A stretch of 64,000 nucleotides of DNA from Rhabdornis inornatus (taxonomy: Eukaryota > Chordata > Aves > Passeriformes > Rhabdornithidae), in assembly GCA_013397075.1 (NCBI GenBank), contig VWZS01002273.1, positions 108,967-172,966 on the forward strand. The letters run 5' to 3'. A program made the position numbers and the translations under genes. Each line of letters begins with the position of its first letter. The stretch's first letter is position 1. Positions 1-13,098 of the stretch are shown piece by piece. The notes under the pieces were generated by a model. That model was not told the origin of the DNA. It was given only the letters and a program-made list of their open reading frames with translations, and made no database searches.

Positions 1-444
1 ATTCAACAAAAGTTGTTTCTCTGGAACTATGTCCCAGAATTATACAGAAAGGTTAATGGTAATGTTAATGGTAATCCAAGGGGGTCTTGGGAAGTGTGTT
101 CATCTTGTTAAACAGGGACTGCAACCTCTGCAACGCAGTAACTTCTAGTTCAGACACCCTCACAGCAAACAAGAGTTTCCTAATGGTCAGAGAGAATCTC
201 TGTTCCTGTGTGTTCCCATTATCTCTTTTCCTATCCCTAAGCACCACTGCAAAGAGCCTGGCCTTTTTTCTTCACGCACCTCTTACCAGGTATTTACATA
301 CATTAACAATATACCACTGAGGCTTCTGTTCCCTAGACTAAATAGTAGAGCTCTTTCAGTCTTTGTCATAGGAGAGGTCTTACAGCCCCTTAATCATCCT
401 TGCGCTTCTTCATTTAAATTTCATATGTCCAATAGGAAGAGCCC
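1..444. other. Anonymous non-coding sequence
   Basis: No gene or recognisable repeat is seen. Overlapping short open frames on both strands (about 60-77 codons) show no family resemblance and fit chance. Confidence 0.5.
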
Positions 445-1500
445 AGACCTGCTGGATGCAGCACTCCAGGCTCTGAATAAAGGGAATGTACCAGACCTCC
501 CTCACACCAGTTGAAAATACTTCTTCTACTGTAACTGAGGATATAATTTTTCTTTTTTGTGACAAGGGCACATGACTGGTTCATGTTCAACCTGAAAATC
601 TCCAGAATCCCAGATACTTTTCCTTGAAGCTGCTTTCCACCTGGCCAGCGTGCATCGTATAGTGGTCCATAGGGCCGGTCCTCCCTGATTCCATTTGCTG
701 GACTCCATGGGGTCTCATATGTCAGTCAATTTCTCCAGTCTGTGAATGTCTCCCTGAATGGCAGGGGTACAAATCCTGGGTCTATCAGCAGTCTACTCCT
801 CCCAACTTAGTGTTGCCTGCAGACTTGCTCGGAGTGCACCCTACCATGTCATCCAGGTTGCTAGTAAATATATTTAACAGGACTGGATTCTATTTGTCCG
901 CTAAGGTATACAGCTAGTCACTACCCTCCAATAAGACTCTTTGCCAGTGATCACCACCCTGGTCATTCATCAGTTTTCCCTCATTTATCCATCCTGTACA
1001 TCAACAGTTTCTCTGTGATGATCCTATGGGAGGCAGTTTTGCAAGCCTCAGCAAAGTCCAAGCAGACAGTAGCAGACTGAGTTACTGCAGCAGACAGGAA
1101 TTACTTCCACACAGGAATTTATCAAGTAGATCAAGCATAGCTTCTCCTTGGTTACTGCTTCTGAACTCCTACATGTTCTTAAACGTGGTTTTAAGAATCA
1201 GCTGCTCTCTCAGCTTCACCGAGTCCAAGGTGAGGTTGACTGGTCTTTTGTACCTCGAGTCCAGTCTTAACTTTCTTGAAAGGAACTCACATTTTACTCC
1301 TTCCAGACTTTCAACATTTCAACAGTCACCATGATCAATCAAATACTCTCAAGAGAGACCTTGCAATGGTGAGTTCCAGTTCTCACAGGACCTGTGGGAG
1401 AATTCTGTAACAGCCTATACGTTTAGATATGTCCACTTTGGTTGTCTTCCCTGACCTAATCCTCTTCCTGCCTCAATTTTTCCACCTTAGTATCTACAGT
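445..1500 (-). mobile_element. Old, degraded CR1 LINE fragment
   Basis: Read on the + strand this follows the reverse complement of a CR1 3' half. A segment resembling the usual 'ggatgcagcactccagg' wording opens the element near 455. The 'aagggcaca.gactggttcatg' wording of the reverse-transcriptase C-terminal region follows near 565. Later come 'gtttaacaggactgg'-like and 'gcaaagtccaagcagac' segments near 870-1070, and a 'gagagaccttgcaatg' segment near 1350. These match the order of CR1 ORF2 read backwards. No frame stays open, so the copy is dead and old. Subfamily cannot be assigned by eye, and both ends are approximate. Confidence 0.75.
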
Positions 1501-1813
1501 AGCTTACCTACCTGTCACTAGGTAGCTCTGTCTGGCTTGGTGGTTTTTTCTGTTTTTCATTTGGTTGAGGCTTTTCTGAATTGAGGAAGGTTGGCATAGA
1601 AAAATTTAAGCTTTTTGGACAGTTTAATGTCTGTATAGAAACACAGAAACATTAATCTTTGTGTGAAGTGAATTTGGGAAACACAGAACAAAGGTACCTA
1701 TCGTACAATCCATATTACTGAGCCCAGTTCCATGAACAACTGAGTAACATTCACTAGCCTCATACAAATGCACACAGTTTGTTGTTCTGGTTAGCGATTT
1801 GGATGATAGAAAA

Positions 1814-1987
1814 TCATATATGTCTATTATACATATCTATATTTCTATATAGATCTACTACATTTCTATCTACATTTCTATCGACATAATTCTATCTCTA
1901 TCTACATCTTTACTTATATTTATATCTATATCTTCTATATCCATCTCTACATCTATATCAACTATATCTATCTCTGTCTATCTAGGT
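1814..1987. repeat. Degenerate (ATCT)n microsatellite
   Basis: About 170 bases of imperfect tetranucleotide and hexanucleotide repeats built from tcta, tata and catc words, with many interruptions. A similar tract occurs at 14,029-14,122. Confidence 0.85.
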
Positions 1988-4900
1988 GATTTGCGTTGGA
2001 AGTAGTTGCAAAGACTTAGGAAGAAATATTGCTGTTGAAACTGATCTCAATAAATTTCCAAAACTCTTTGAAATTACTAGGATGAAACAGCAAAGACAAG
2101 TGAAAAATGCCACACACATAAAAGAAAAATCAGATGCAAAAGGTTAAACTTTAACATTTCTCTGGAAAATGCACTGTAGATGTTGGAAGATACAGAGTCC
2201 AGAATACCGGACTATTGACGTGATAATGCTGTCAAAATTTTGCAAAATAATATGGGGAGATCTTTTTAAGTTGAAGGATTTTTCTTTACTGCAACATCTG
2301 ACAGGAAGTCAAATGTCAAAGACCATGATTTATGTTAACACAAGCCTTTTGCTACTTTTTTATGTTTTCTCTGGGATCAAAAGGATAAAGTCTGAAAAAA
2401 CAGCTGAATTATTACTGTTGTTGAATATTGAGCAGATGGGGAAGCAGTTATAGAAGAAAAGGAGAAAAAAAATGAAAGAAAAGGTAGAGGTAATGCTTAG
2501 GCAAGCTGCCAATTCACCCAGCATTGCACAGATTCCAATTCATGTGGCTGATTTGCAAAAACATTATGGCCATACATCAGGTGATATTGAAATCCAGCAG
2601 GTGGAATCCTGCAGACATAATGTAGGGCATAATAATGGTCCTGCGGACCAATGCAGACATAATAATGGCCCAAAAATATGGATTTCAGTAGGTTCTTGTC
2701 AACAATAAACATTCCTAATAGAAAGGGGAGCACAGCAATCAATATAAACATTCAGGACACAAAGAAGCTGAGTGTATGATTCAGATGGCAAAGAGTTAAA
2801 ATCACTGGAGTAAACTGAGCAAGTGTTGTGTGTGAAGCTGCCAAGGTTAATTTATGGCTCCTGGGTGGGAAGCAAATGTCAGCTACTCACCTTGCAATTA
2901 AAGATTGCAATGAAAATATTTTTGCTTTCGATGATCTGAACTATTGAACCTGATGCCTGCTGGATGGCAGTGTGTGATCCTTTTGTTTGAATATTAACCC
3001 AAACCCTAAAAGAAATACAGAGTCTGCAGTGTTCTCACTCTCCTCAGTGCCTGCCATCCCTCTTTCAAGAATTGTTAGTGTAGCATAGAGCCTGATTTTT
3101 GCTGTGGCTTGAGCTGAAATTTCTGAAGTTCTAGCTAATTTAGCTCCACTGACAGCAGCGGTACTCAATAATGCAAAACTAACAGCCACAGTACAAGCAT
3201 ACATGTGCTTGAGTATTGACGGCATAGTGAAAGATTTTGGGAGAAGAGTCGTTACCAATCACTCATACCCTTCTTTTTTTTCTGTCTGCCAAGTAAAAGA
3301 GTTGAATATCAGCGAATATGAACTTAAATGGTATTTTGTAAGATCTTTATGAGAAAAGTCTTCCCCTGCATCATTTAATTTATAAAAGCTTCCTTTTTCA
3401 ACAAACATCCTTAGACTTATTAGTAATCTTAGGAATTATTTCCTTGTAACACAACAAGCAAGTTCCAACTTCAAATCCACTTAGAGAAGCAAGCATATAC
3501 TTCATTTTTTTGTGCTGACAGTTAAAAAGAGAAATGGGAAACCCAAAAAAACCCCAAAAAACAAACAAATGAAAACTGCCACTGTGAACAAATAATCATA
3601 TCAAGATTGAAGGAAGAAGATGACAGTTTTTTCTCTTCTTAGTGAAAATGCTTTCATATATGAAATTGTAAAAGAGAATATCATTCAGTCAAGGAACAAA
3701 AAGTGTAGGGTTTTTAGCTTTTTGAGGTAGAGTGTTAGTCAGCTAAACTAAATGCTAAGTTTAAATGAGTATAAACAATCTTAGAGCAGAGATTTCAAAT
3801 AGTTTATCATTACTGAATTTTTTAGCCCAAACTAAAATGAATGTCTTGTTACAAAAAAAAGGTTTCTTAAAATTCTTGGCAGTCTTATTTCTACCAGAAG
3901 TCTACATTAATACTTAGCACTTTGAGGCACGTACAGAAAAAATATCTGGAAAAAATATCTGGAAAAAATTTCTGCCCTATTTCATGAGTAAAATTTACCA
4001 CCATCTATGTACAAAGGTGTTCATTGTTGAAGGGCTGAAAAAAGAGAAGACAACAGCTGGAAGAAAACTTTGTGTTTGTTGTTTTGTTTCTATTCTTAAG
4101 AAATGACAAACTCCATCATTAAAAGGTGAAAGAATCAAAGAATTTTTGCTACATAACTTGAAATAAGGAGAATTTTTGTTACACAACACCTGAATAGTAC
4201 TTTAAAAAATATAAGCATTGCTGAGTGAGTAATGGTAGGTTGGTCAACATAAACAGCTTAGTTTACACCTTGTCATGTAAGGCATGAATCCTACTGTCAT
4301 CCTGCGTGATTTGGAATAGTACAATAATGTATGTGAATTTCATCATAAATAATTTTTTTTTCATTGCTAGACAGGTATATTTCAGGGCAGTATCTTTTAC
4401 ATACACATTTCCATTTTTCACTCTCTTTTCCTTTTGGTATGCAAGATTGAGGATGAATTTTCAAAGTGAATTTGCTTANAACTCAGTGATTTGATTACAT
4501 TCCATTTATTCAATTACTTTAGCATATTGTTATATTCCCACTCCAGCACACCAATAAGCAGCATAACATTAGAGCAGGCAAGCCATGCCACTCACAGTTA
4601 ATGGCCCTCCAGCATTACAATTACATCTATGACATTTTGCCTAGCTGGGGCTTCTATTACAAACTTATCTGAATGCAAAATTTCCCTTTAGGTCATAACT
4701 TGCCATACCCTATAGTCTCAGAATATGAAGTATTTTCTTCCTCACATTTTTAAATTGTTGCTTAAACACCCATTCAAGACAGAAGAAAAGTTCTCAAGAG
4801 CTTCACTGCATTGGTCATGTGCTTCTCATGCATGGGATGCCACTACAAGAGGTAGGGGACATGCTTTGGGATGCAGGGGAGAAGGGATTTTTTGATCGTA

Positions 4901-7074
4901 CTGGGCTTATTATGGGATAATTTGTGGATCAGACAAAGGCAGGGAGGAGAGGAATCTAGACCATTTAGGGAGAAACAGGTACAGAAAAAGAGAGGGATAA
5001 AGAGATAAAAGGGGCTAGTTTAAAAGTTAAATACTGAGTTCCAGGGACAGCTAGAATGTCTGCATCCATGTTGTGGTTTATTTGTTGTTGAGGTTATTCT
5101 TTGCCTCCCAGAAACTTGTTTTGTCACATCCAATGCCCCATAACTAAGCATGTTTTGAACTGTAACATTTTTGTGTTTTTTAATTTCATTCTCTGATTTC
5201 CTCTTGTATGTTAATCCTTGAATTTCTTTTGAAAATTTGATCCTCATTTTTCATAAGTCTGAATATTTGAATATGATGTGCTGTCATAAAATTACATTAA
5301 AAGGGCAAAATACTAGTCAAATAAATAGCTTTCATTGCTGAGTGAGAATACGTTCTGGATCTTTAAAAATTCAGTGGTGTGCTGTGTGATCATTAAATCT
5401 GCAACTGTCATAGGAAATGTATGTATTTTACAATTCAATTATAATGCAGTTCTGATGATCAAGATAGCTCATAAAGAATGGGACAGTCAAGAAAACATAG
5501 ATATGAGCCTCTTTTAGGAGATCTAAAAATTGTTATGCTACAGGCCAAAAATATTTCAAATAATTTTTCTTTATGTTAATAGTATAAGAATATTAGCCCA
5601 TGTATATGGACCCTAAAATAGTGCTTCTTCACCTGGGTCATTCAGAAAACATTTGCATTTCCATCCATTTTAGGACACTGTTCAGGGCTACTTACTGCAT
5701 CTTACTGTTGCTCAATGGTCATAGATGCATGTTAATTCCTCATTTTCCTTGAACAGAATAGCGAAAGAGAAATGTTAAACAGGTATTAAATAAATCCTTG
5801 AGACAGAAGGTGAGAGGTATGGACAATACTGCTTTGAGGTGTACTGAAGTCATGATATTACATTAAAAATTATTAATGTTATCCTACTATTTACTCAAAC
5901 CACAAAGCAGAGTTATTGCATTATCAACCTTATGTCACAGATGAAATTAAGCAAAGTATACAGTCTTGGTAAAAGTCCTAAAAATCTGGCACAAAACTGA
6001 TTGTTATCAGGGATTGAATCTAAATAATTCAATAGCAGACAGTGAAAGAATGCCAAGTGGGTCTTTCAGACCTTTGTCTTCTATCTGAAAAATGTCTTGT
6101 GGCACCTAATACTTTCATAACAATTTTGATGGCTGAACATAGTGTATGCCAATAAAATTTACAAGTGCCACGGAGAACAGATGAACTGGAAGAACAGATG
6201 CAGAAGCATCAGAAGCATGTCGAGGTGGAAGTCAAAATTGGCTCAATAAGAGAAGACAGAAGTGCTCTGAAAACACCCCTTATAAGTAGATTTAAGATGT
6301 TTTTCTTAAGAAGAAATGCTAACATGCACAAAGATGGAAAGGTTTCTCACTAGAAAAGTGTCTATACTGTAAACCTAATCCTGGGTCTTACTGTGAAGCA
6401 GAAATTCAGCAGTGATGCCATAAAGTTGCAAAGTAGCTGGAGTTGGGACAAAGCAAAGGTATACCTGACCAGCAGTAGTGTCTTGTACGCATCAAGTCAG
6501 TCTTTATTTAAGTAGATACTGTCTCAGCTGTTCTGAAGGGAAATTGCAATGTAGTCAATACTGCACTACAAATGATACATTTCTATACATAATGAAATAG
6601 TAAATTAAAGATTTAACTTCAATGAAAATCAAAGTGAACACCAGAGACAGTCCTATAAACTTTATCATTACCAAGTCTAACTCTGTCCGTTTATATACTG
6701 GATGGAGTGAGATTAACATGCTCGCATTCTGTAATGCATTTCCCAAGATTTTATTTTCAACATTAGCGGAAAGAAATGTTCCATCTTATCATGGGAACAA
6801 CAGGCAAAGTGTTATGTTTAAGTCTGAAGTCAATCTCTAAGTTATCAAACCCACTTCTTACGGGAAAAAGTATGTTCCTTCTGTTTTTAATGTGTTGAAA
6901 GTACTGCGGTTTTAAATATTAATAAAATTTCCACAAACTTTTATTTTTTTTACAGTCTAGCAGACAGAGAACACAAATACAACAGACCTAAATCTAGAAC
7001 CCCTTCACCTATATACATAACCTTTCCTCATAGAAATAGGCCTTGAGAAATGAGTGGACTGAACTGGACATGAA
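1988..7074. other. About 5 kb of AT-rich non-coding sequence
   Basis: No gene is supported. The longest open frames are 2472-2708 (+, 78 codons) and 2941-3258 (-, 105 codons). Neither matches a family I know. A 13-base unit (tggaaaaaatatc) is repeated about three times at 3937-3973. A single N sits at 4479. Otherwise this is ordinary AT-rich sequence with short homopolymer runs. Confidence 0.55.
2941..3258 (-). other. 105-codon open frame, doubtful
   Basis: Starts with ATG at 3258 and runs to a stop at about 2941 with no recognisable domain. The middle is rich in small residues (Ala, Ser, Thr) around residues 20-55 and could score as a weak hydrophobic helix. It lies in AT-rich DNA where this length is long but possible by chance. 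There is no promoter, no partner exon that I can identify, and no repeat overlapping it. It could be an exon fragment, a remnant of an unrecognised element, or chance, which I think most likely. Confidence 0.12.
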
Positions 7075-8182
7075 TGAATGCGATGATTGATGTCATCCAC
7101 CTGTCATTGTGCAAAGCATTTCATAATATCTTTGTTTTCAAACTGGAGAGACATGAATTGGATAGGCGGACCACTCAAAGGACAAGGAATTGGCTGACTG
7201 GTCACACTCAAAGGGTTGTGGTCAATGTGGAGACCAGAGATGAGTGGTGTTCCTTGGAGGCAGTATTAGAACTGACATTGTTAAACTTCTTCATTGGCAA
7301 CACGGGCAGAGGGAATGACCACACTCTCATTAAGTTCACCAAAAATATTAAGCTGTGTGGTGCAGTCCACTTGCTGGAACAAATGAATGCCATCCAGAAC
7401 AATGCTGACAGGCTTAAGACTTGGGCCTGTGCATACCTCATAAAGTTCAAAAACATGAAGTGCAAGTCCTGCATCTGGGTCCGGGCAACCCAAGAACAAA
7501 TACAGGCCGAGTTGAGAATGAATTGAGAGCAGCCCTGGGGAGAAGCATTTGGGGGTCTTGGTAGATGGCATGAATGGGTGCTCAAAAACCCAGAAAGCTA
7601 ATGGGATCCTGGGCTGCATCTAAAGCAGCTTGGCCAGCAGAGTGAGGAATGAGATTCTGTCCCTGTGCTCTGCCCTCGTGAGATCCCATCCGAAGTGCTG
7701 CATCCATCTGTAGGGTCCTCAGCAAAGGAAGGACGTCAAACTCTTGGAATGAGTCCAGGTGAGCATCACAAGGATGGTTAGAGGGTTGAAGCACCTGTCT
7801 TGTGAAGACAGAGGGAGCTGGGGCTGTTCAGCTTGGAGAGGGGAAGACTGTGGAGACCTTATTGTGGCCTTCCCCTACTTAAACAGGGCCAAGAGAGACT
7901 ACTTACAAGGACATGTAATGACGGAATGTGGGACAATGGCTTTAAAAGGAAAGAGAGTAGGTTTAGATTAGATATTAGGAAGAAATTTTTTTACTGTGAG
8001 GGTAATGAAGCCCTGGAACAGGTTGCTCAGAGAAGTGGATGCCCCATCCCTGGAAGTCTTTGGAGCCTGGCAGGAGGGGGTTTTGAGCAACCTGGTCTAG
8101 TGAAATGTATCCCTGCAAGGGGGTGGGGGAACTGGATGATCTTTAAGGCCCCTCCCAACCCCAGATATTCTATGATTCTGTT
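7075..8182 (+). mobile_element. CR1 LINE, 5'-truncated, with complete 3' end
   Basis: Forward-strand remnant of the C-terminal half of CR1 ORF2 plus the 3' UTR. The frame from 7074 reads IDVIHLSLCKAFHN, the eroded form of the reverse-transcriptase block usually read as VDVVYLDFSKAFD. Then come RNWLTGHTQRVVVN and an eroded active-site stretch, KFTKNIKLCGA, where CR1 normally has KFADDTKL. Further CR1 C-terminal blocks follow in shifted frames to about 8060 (for example LDIRKKFFY near 7965). The 3' UTR has the usual 'gatgatctttaaggcccct' wording and ends near 8165-8180 with attctatgattctg, the CR1 terminal 8-mer repeat. The lost catalytic aspartates and frameshifts make it inactive. Confidence 0.95.
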
Positions 8183-10540
8183 AATTAGTTCTGGCTTCAA
8201 TTACGTTGAAACACTCAGACAAATTGTGTAGTGTAAGACTTTCCTGATAAAGAAAATCTGCACTTGACTTAGAAATAATAACAATTATTGGACCTTATCA
8301 ATGTAAGCTTATATTTTGATCAGATTAGCATGATAGTATCATTTAATTTATTCCAAAGAGCTCAAACTACTTGATTTTTGTGGTTGAATGAATATTTTAT
8401 CTGGTACCATTTCAAAGTTTTTATTGAAAAAAAGATGACGGTTCAAAGAAAAAAATGGATTAAAGTAGAATAAATTAATAAACTTTCTTATTTTATCTTA
8501 CAATACTCATTCTGGAAAGATTTGAGAAATATGTTCTCTTACTGCCAGCTGAAACCAACATTGTTTTACTGCATTTTAAAAAAAATTATATTTGCCCTTA
8601 TGCCTAGAACTTTCAAACAATTTAAGGTCTTGAAGGGGGTTTTGTTAAGTTGTTGAATCTACTTCAGAGGATACCACCGGATTCCAGTGATTTCTCACAG
8701 ATTTCTATGAACTCTATCCTGAATATGATTGGTATATTTACTTATTCATGTATTTGCTTATTTACTCTGGGAAAATAACTGCATAGCCTATGCATAAATT
8801 ATGGAGCTTATGCATAGACTATGTAAGAAAAAAAATCAGGACAACACAAAGCAAACCAAATCAATAAAAATCTCACTCCCTTCTCACCCCCAAAAATTAC
8901 CCCAAAGACCCCCAAAAAGCAAAGAAACAAAAACCAAAACGATGGGGGAGAGAAGAAAGGAAGTAATTGCCTGTGATTAAAAAAAAATAACAAAAGCTCA
9001 AGTGATATATGCACTTAGTAAGACTGAATTGAATATTTATGATAGAGTCAACACACTTTGAAAAAAAAAAAAGTGATTACCTGGGTTAGATGACATAGCT
9101 TTCCTGGCACAAACTACATCTGATCAGCCTGCAGGCAATTTTAATAGTAATTTAAAAGTACTCAGGACTCATCATTTTATGTCAGACACTCATTTGAAGA
9201 CATTACCTAAAATGATATGAAGCTCTTATATCCTCATCTCAAAACACATTACTGATTTCTGCTTAAGCATTTATAGTGGCAGACTTCTCCAATTTGTAAA
9301 ATACAGAGCTGAGATGAAAACAACTTATCCAAAGCCCTTTTCTATTAAGGTTACTTTTCTATTTATCCTCTGAATATGGAAATCTATTTTTTCATTTAAT
9401 AAATAGGTTAATCATAATTTTACTTCCTTTCAACAGTGAACTAAATTGCTATAATAAGGAGTGATACATGAAAATTGTGCAGCAAAGGCAGTACAATAAA
9501 GATAGTGGACAAAGTGTTTCTGGAATATCTCTTTGGTATTTTTAAATTAAATAAATGAACATTTAATTTTTTACTAATTGAGCTTACCATCTGCTCTAAG
9601 TCAACAGGGGCTCAGAAGTAAAAAGCAGACAAAGTCCAGTGCTGAGAGATGAGTCATAATAATCAATATGATATTGAAAAGAATTTAGAAAAGAAAATCA
9701 GTCTTATTTCTTCCAGCATTTGGTATGTACAGTCGTACTGTAGGGCTCACAGGAACCTGCACAAATACTTATTTTTTTTTTTGCAAAATGACATATCCTG
9801 ATTGTGACTGTGCTTGTTCTGATTTCCTGGTCTGAAGTAAGGCTTACTCAGAAAGCAAAACAATTCATGTTTACAAATAGGAGCAGTTAGCTCATTGCAG
9901 TATAGTTATTTTACTCTCATTTTTTATAGGTGCTTTCATGGATACTACAGTTGCAATATTTTGATTACAACAGATTATCAAAGCCAGCTTTCAATTCAAA
10001 ACTCTTTCATACTGCCATGTATTCTCACATATTCTTCTCTCTTTTTGTTCCTTATTCTGTTCTTTTTCTATTTCTGACTAGCCTGACAAGCCACTTAATA
10101 AAGCTATATTACATTCTATATAATAATCTTAAGAGGGGCAGTTACAGGAATGGAAATGAAAATGACCAAGAAATGATATAAGTTACCAGAGAGAAGCTGT
10201 AAAGACAGAAATTGTTGGTATCTAGTTAACATTACCAAACTAAGGGAATTTTTTCCTTACTGAAAGCATTCCACACACTCCCCCCATTTCATTCTCTGCT
10301 CCTGTAAATGCTTTTAAGACTTTTTTTGAAAAGCCATAATTTTAAAAGAACCCATAAGAACATGCAATCCCTATATAATTTTTTAAATTGCTCTTTTCTA
10401 AAATAATGGCAATTTTTCAGATTACTAGTTTACACAATAAGGAAATGCCTCAGACATACTTCCAAGAAGGTAATACAGCAGAGATGGATGATTTATTACA
10501 CCCTTTGAATGGAGTATATTGCTAGCAAAAAGATAAGTAC
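8183..10540. other. AT-rich non-coding sequence
   Basis: No gene or recognisable transposon. It contains an 11-base or longer A run near 9060 and a T run near 9770. Small open frames are low-complexity or hydrophobic shadows of T-rich DNA. Confidence 0.55.
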
Positions 10541-10546
10541 TCAGAT

Positions 10547-10592
10547 TAAAAAAAAAAAAAAAGAAAGAAAAAAAAAGAAAAAAAAAAAAGAA
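10547..10592. repeat. A-rich low-complexity tract
   Basis: Long runs of A interrupted by single G bases. On the opposite strand it creates a spurious Phe-rich open frame at 10425-10667. Confidence 0.9.
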
Positions 10593-11227
10593 GATTAACA
10601 ACCTAGTATCAGACTTCTGAGTAATGTTGGGGAAGAAACCACAGCATTGTATTTCAAGGTTTTCCAAGACTTCCTGAGATATTCAGTATGATAGAGACCT
10701 AACCTTCCGAAATGGAGAATAAGAACAAAATATTCTGAGGGGGTAAAAGGACAAACAAGTCCTGAGAGGATGACTCAGTCAAAAGGAATTCCATTGTTTC
10801 CAGTGAGAAGCTTTTGGAGATGCTCATTGTAATGATTATAGGATTAGCATCTATAAAATCTAACGTGACTTGGTATTACTTTTTCAAGATTCATTTGCAA
10901 TTTGCTGAACTAGTATTTTGGTATGAAATCATACAATTGCCAACTTTAGAAAATTCTTGTTTTGTAGATAAGCATAAATAAATATGTGTGCTGAGGAAAA
11001 GAAAATGGAAAAATGATAAAGAATACTTGCAGTCTTAATGTGTTATTTCTGCTACTTTCCAAAGTCTGGAGGAGTAATCATTTCCAGACTATGTCACACA
11101 GACTGTGGTCATTACAAGTTAACCCATGAATTATTATTTCTTTTGACTAGACAACACAGAAATGCTCATATTTATGAAATTTAAACAATACCATTAAAAT
11201 GAGTCCCAAAAAATTAAGGGAGAGGTA

Positions 11228-12807
11228 TGTCATGGTTTGACACTTGCCAAAGCCAGGCACCCGTGAGAGTTGCTCACCCTCCCCTGCCACAGCTGGGCAT
11301 TGGAGAGGGAAAAAAATTAACAAAAGCTTCATGAGTGAGATAAGGACAGAGAGAAACATTTCAAGGGCAAAACAGGCTCAACTTTAAGGTGGCAAAATGA
11401 ATTTGTGGTTAACAGAATAAGAAGAGGATAATAAGAAACAAAATAAGCCCTTAAAACCTCAGCTCCTCTCTCCTTCCCACCAACAGTGCAGGGAGACAGG
11501 GGCATAGGGATTTGGTCAGTTCATCACCTGAGGTTTTCTTCCACTGCTTAAGGAGAGGACACCTTCCCCTTTGAGGCCCTGGGATCCCTCCCATAGGGGA
11601 CAGATGTCCATGAACTTCTCCAGAGGGGTCCAAATCTCAGGAGCAGCAGCCCTCCCAAAACTCCTGGAATGTGAATCTCTCCCACGGGCAAGACAACCCT
11701 CCCAATACGGGAAGATAGTTTGTAAGGATAGTGCAGAAGGCAATTTTCCTCCATGAATTACAGCTGTACTGCTTGCCAAGGAGTGGAAACATATGTGCCT
11801 GCCCAATGAGGATGGGTTTTCCAAAAGAGTGGGTTAGCTGGTCAAGAGTAAGTTGGAGATAGAGCTTAAGACCAAGAGTCTGCTGGTCTCCCAAGAGTTT
11901 GGGATGGAGTCTGCTGGCTGTGCTGTGAGGAGGTAAGGGACAGATAAGGTAAGAAGATGTTGTGTCAGGGACTGACAGTGTAAGGTAGCTGGAAAAGGGA
12001 CAGGTTTAGCCAGTCATACAGAAGGCAGAAGAAAACTTGTAGGGGGAAGGGGAGAGTGTTGTGTGGAGTTGCCTGAGAGAAGGCATGACAAGTTTTTGGT
12101 AAGGGACTGGTGATGGTGCCAGTTGTGTCCATCTAGACAGCTACATAATTACTGCAACATCCCAAAACTGCTGTGGTGTGCGTCACTCATCCTTGGGGTG
12201 CAGTCCTCCAAGGGCAGGCTGCTCCAGCCTGGAAGCAAGGGCCCCTCTCTCCACAGGTCTCACACTGGATCACAGCCTCCTCCAGGCATCCACCTGCTCC
12301 AGGATGGGGCTCCTCCGTGGGCTGTGGGTGGATGTCTGCATCCCCCGTGGATCCCCATGGGCTGTGGGTGGATCTCTGCCTCCCCCGTGGATCCCCATGG
12401 GCTGTGGGTGGATCTCTGCATCCTCTGTGGATCCCCATGGGCTGTGGTTGGATCTCTGTATCCCCCGTGGATCCCCATGGGCTGCACCGGAATCTCGGCT
12501 CCAGTGTCTGGTGAACCTCCTGTCCGTCCTTCTCCACTGACTTTGTTGTCTCCACGTTGTTTCCCTCACATGTCCTCTTCTCTGGATAGAAGAAACAAAC
12601 CCGTGACTTTGTTTTCTTCTTAAATATGTTATCACAGAGGCATTATCAGCCTCTCTCTTTGGCCCAGTTTTTGCCAGCAGCATGTCCATCTTCATAGCCA
12701 TCAGCCATTGGCTGTGCCAGACATGCTGGAAGCTTCCAGGAGTTTCCATAGCAGGTGTCTTTTTTGCCCCTCTGCTACCAAAACCCAGGCCATGCAAAGC
12801 TAATACA
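11228..12807 (-). mobile_element. ERV LTR (long avian type), probably solo
   Basis: The element opens with tgtcatggtttgac at 11,228 and closes with taataca at 12,807, the expected TG...CA outline. It is flanked by aggta and agtta, a plausible 5-bp target-site duplication with one mismatch. The 1.58-kb interior shows the alternation of 'cctcccatagggga', 'acttctcc' and 'gtccaa' words typical of a long bird ERVL-like LTR. A 40-bp minisatellite lies at 12,321-12,480. A second member of the family is at 37,383. No internal gag, pol or env is seen, so a solo LTR from recombination is likely. Minus orientation is inferred from the related copy, whose poly(A) signal is on the minus strand. The open frames of up to 175 codons in it come from the repeat. 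ERVL assignment is from memory of family style and is uncertain. Confidence 0.8.
12321..12480. repeat. 40-bp minisatellite inside the LTR, four units
   Basis: Four head-to-tail units of exactly 40 bp begin with gctgtgggtggatctctgc and end with ggatccccatgg, with a few substitutions. A partial degenerate unit lies on either side. The unit has no stop codon in several frames and 40 is not divisible by 3, so it yields overlapping repetitive open frames on both strands that are not genes. Confidence 0.95.
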
Positions 12808-13098
12808 AGTTAATTGAAATTTTGAACTGAAAATTTAGTCACATTATATACCGCCTTTATAACTACATTACAGTAAATGCCACTAAACAATTTGGGGCAA
12901 AGGGGATATAGACCAGCATCAAAAACTGACATCTAATTATGGGTTTGCATCTGACTATTTTAAGGACTTTTTAAGCCAGACACTAAGCTCAGCAGAGATG
13001 CATAACATGTCCCATAAGAGACATCACTGTTTTCTGGTAGGTTTATTTTATCTTTCTATCATTGTGTGATGTGACATTTGCACATGTATGTGCAGTCT
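12808..13098. other. AT-rich spacer
   Basis: Nothing recognisable between the LTR and the next CR1. Confidence 0.5.

Noticed and set aside
7074..7526. 150-codon frame as a gene
   Set aside because: It is the CR1 reverse-transcriptase remnant in the forward-strand element; the active site is lost.
12123..12797. Overlapping open frames of 113-175 codons on both strands
   Set aside because: They run through the 40-bp LTR minisatellite, whose unit lacks stops and is not a multiple of three, so all frames stay open and show the same peptide words in rotation.
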